NCBI GenBank assembly: GCA_031285115.1
Contig: JAITWU010000095.1
Span: 1 to 8,400 of the forward strand
Source of the DNA: Azonexus sp.
GTDB taxonomy: Bacteria; Pseudomonadota; Gammaproteobacteria; Burkholderiales; Rhodocyclaceae
DNA: 8,400 nucleotides
Direction: 5' to 3'
The position numbers and the translations under genes are program-made. Of this stretch, positions 8,001 through 8,400 are shown in pieces. The notes beneath the pieces are model-generated. The model saw only the letters and a program-made list of their open reading frames with translations. It was not told where the DNA came from and did no database searches. How positions within the stretch are numbered: position 1 is the stretch's first letter; the number at the start of each line of letters is the position of its first letter.

Positions 8001-8262
8001 GCAAATCCGACATTACGCTGCCGTAATCAATGCCAGACTGACGGAAAACCTCTGGCGGCGCCAGACGGGCCGTCATGCCGGACAACTCGTCAGCGCCTGC
8101 GGTAATGTCAAGCTCGGCGCGCAACGGCTGCCCGAGGCCAGAGAGAACAGTTATCTTGCCAAGGCCAGCGGCTTCGGCAATCCACGGGGCAAGAGAAAGA
8201 CAAGACGCAACCGCGAGGGCGGCGGCGCGTTTTTTGAATGTAGAGCAATTCGTTTCGTTCAC
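5047..8262 (-). CDS. fimV: FimV-family polar hub / type IV pilus assembly protein
   Basis: FimV proteins span the inner membrane, bind peptidoglycan, and organise the cell pole for type IV pili and twitching (family knowledge). This 1071-residue product begins at a GTG with AGGG seven bases upstream (8270-8273); no better in-frame start lies between it and an upstream TAA. Order of parts: signal sequence (FKKR, hydrophobic stretch, AEA cleavage near 31); FimV N-terminal domain, GLGKITVLSGLGQPLRAEL, about 33-138; LysM domain about 199-254 (THVVKTGENLRKIA); long coiled coil about 340-415 with ERKEA repeats; Pro/Glu/Lys-rich stretch 416-510; membrane helix about 519-538 followed by RRRR; cytoplasmic TPR-like unit 597-690 (DPVAEADVYMAYGRDTQAEE); acidic linker with repeated LDF/FDI-type motifs; and the C-terminal FimV TPR motif 1018-1071 (HWEEVNTKLDLAKAYEEMGD). 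The fimV-truA neighbourhood is conserved. It is its own transcription unit, bounded by hairpins on both sides. Confidence 0.96.
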   Translation of the reverse strand: MNETNCSTFKKRAAALAVASCLSLAPWIAEAAGLGKITVLSGLGQPLRAELDITAGADELSGMTARLAPPEVFRQSGIDYGSVMSDLRFAVEKRPGGQAVVKVTSTKPVNEPFLDILVELNWPAGRLVREYTFLLDPQDVGVKQAPPAVNARVVDTVKGGGAQPAPVAAAPRDKPPAREATPREEPKEIANKEPANGQTHVVKTGENLRKIASETQYQGVSLEQMLVGLFRENPEAFSGKNMNRLKSGAILNLPDQETVAAIPEGEAKRILKTQTADWNGYREKLAAAAAGAPAATETGGQASSGAITPKVQEPVAPAEKTRDQVKVARTDAAAAATAGKEAAEADRIARDKALKEAQERVAMLEKNNADMQKLLELKEQKLGELQKQAERREAERKEAERKEAERKEAERKEAAKPVAPVAPPKAPEVVKPAEPPKVEPPVVEPPKVEAKPVEPPKVEEPPAVKPAEEPSAPEAAKEPASAVSPPPAPPEPVKAPKPPPLPLPVPEEPGMLDGVFADPLPLAGGAAVLALAAGYFIYRRRRSSGATGETTTAPVTYSLGPNSVFRMTGGQSVDTGNTPPQSSDFSQTGPGSIDTDEVDPVAEADVYMAYGRDTQAEEILLEAMQKDPQRLAIHAKLLEIYANRRSVKQFETLASELYAQSGGIGPEWEKVASLGAGLDPQNPLYSGAVPRTPSADDDVGMSTDLDVDRKTVVAAAGALAQAANLGGLSASDEPASSVGRDTLALGLSSVELADLPEAKPEPEAPPAKPVNLDFGMIQQAAGGAPEKPAASKAAPADPGFNPAPAKVEDDGPLDFDISDGVPSGTMKTTVVGNLLLTDHDSDEPAFVIDKPAAQPQNRNAAPQATIAPPEADIDLHMSEAITTLVGSEEREAKKAAAAAAKMEVEPAVEPVVVVAPNSDSHSGATGGSAPSGGFSGDETVVAPLSFDIEPLPGDAKTTQTLVNSAHGGDGVEFDVSLTDSVFLGEPMTSPEFDMGSINLDLGAPPAAADAPATSAAHDPHWEEVNTKLDLAKAYEEMGDLEGARELLQEVLAEGSSDLTDQAKAVLARIGG
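7022..7096 (-). repeat. Five tandem 15-bp repeats in fimV encoding a charged pentapeptide
   Basis: Five adjacent 15-bp units of consensus GCTTCCTTGCGTTCC (plus-strand reading) encode repeats of E-A-E-R-K/R (about residues 389-414 of FimV). Units differ mostly at silent positions, for example TTGCGT, TTACGT and CTGCGC, so the repeat has been kept at the protein level. The peptide extends the coiled coil as a charged, likely rigid single helix. Unit number could vary by slippage between strains. Confidence 0.85.
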
Positions 8263-8295
8263 AGCGAAACCCTGAGCGTAGAATTTGGGACTTTC

Positions 8296-8346
8296 AAATT
8301 AACATCATGGACTTAGCTATGCAAGCTAAACCTGCTTCTCATGCTA
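8296..8346 (-). promoter_or_regulatory. Promoter-like region and 17-bp dyad upstream of fimV
   Basis: On the minus strand, TTGCAT (8319-8324) and TAATTT (8296-8301) lie 17 bp apart, which would give a leader of about 26 nt ending in the AGGG ribosome site of fimV. A second sigma70-like pair further upstream, TTGTTG (8364-8369) and TAGCAT (8341-8346), also has a 17-bp spacer. Neither is a strong consensus match. Overlapping the first -35 is a dyad TTAGCT-N5-AGCTAA (8313-8329), which could be a regulator site. The upstream terminator makes a promoter here necessary if fimV is expressed by itself. Confidence 0.4.
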
Positions 8347-8372
8347 TCGCTTCGGCATATTCCCAACAAATT

Positions 8373-8400
8373 AAAAAACCGGGGCAAAAACCCCGGTTTT
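8373..8400 (-). terminator. Intrinsic terminator of the gene upstream of fimV
   Basis: A 10-bp perfect stem AAAACCGGGG / CCCCGGTTTT with a 6-nt loop reaches the window edge. On the minus strand the stem ends in a run of six T (8378-8373), the classical intrinsic terminator shape. It would stop transcripts of a minus-strand gene lying to the right, commonly asd in this neighbourhood. The A/T symmetry allows it to act in both directions. Confidence 0.85.

Noticed and set aside
5365..8316. 983-codon open frame on the plus strand opposite fimV
   Set aside because: It is the antisense shadow of a high-GC, Ala/Pro/Glu-rich gene. Its translation is Arg/Leu/Phe-rich without recognisable domains, while the minus strand has a clear full-length FimV.
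8307..8400. Plus-strand open frame starting MDLAMQAKPASHAIAS and running off the window
   Set aside because: There is no good ribosome site, it crosses the terminator hairpin, and it lies opposite the expected promoter region of fimV. A short chance frame is more likely, though its continuation is not visible.

Overview
The window looks like chromosomal DNA from a high-GC betaproteobacterium. The gene order fimV-truA-trpF-trpB-trpA-accD and the protein sequences resemble Rhodocyclales (Azonexus, Dechloromonas, Accumulibacter, Propionivibrio-type genomes), but the family-level placement is an inference from gene order and composition, not from a search. All genes recognised are on the minus strand, so transcription runs from the right edge to the left edge. 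No gene-free stretch exceeds 300 bases. The two main intergenic regions (4945-5046 and 8263-8400) hold a terminator each, and the second also holds promoter-like elements.

Right edge to 5047: a strong hairpin terminator at 8373-8400 closes an upstream minus-strand gene outside the window (asd would be usual here). A promoter-like region with a 17-bp dyad then leads into fimV, a 1071-residue polar-hub/type IV pilus assembly protein. It has a signal peptide, FimV N-terminal domain, LysM domain, coiled coil, Pro-rich stretch, one membrane helix, a TPR unit, a long acidic linker and the C-terminal FimV TPR motif. A GC-rich hairpin at 4993-5018 follows its stop codon.

4944 to 672: a tightly packed set of housekeeping genes, truA (tRNA pseudouridine 38-40 synthase), trpF, trpB, trpA (late tryptophan pathway) and accD (acetyl-CoA carboxylase beta subunit). 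Junctions are a 4-nt overlap, a 14-nt overlap, a 1-nt overlap and a 2-nt gap, which point to one coupled transcript. TrpF makes the substrate precursor of TrpA, and TrpA and TrpB form the alpha2beta2 tryptophan synthase. AccD feeds malonyl-CoA to fatty-acid synthesis.

671 to 1: a small accessory patch downstream of accD, where folC would often be expected. It contains two short dispersed-repeat-like hairpins, an apparently intact Phd/YefM-family antitoxin with an operator-like upstream region, a VapC (PIN) toxin gene reduced by an internal deletion to its two ends, and the first ~24 residues of a second, ribbon-helix-helix antitoxin. This decayed toxin-antitoxin cluster is the most unusual part of the window. 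I did not find evidence of a new multi-gene system; the rest is conserved core genome.
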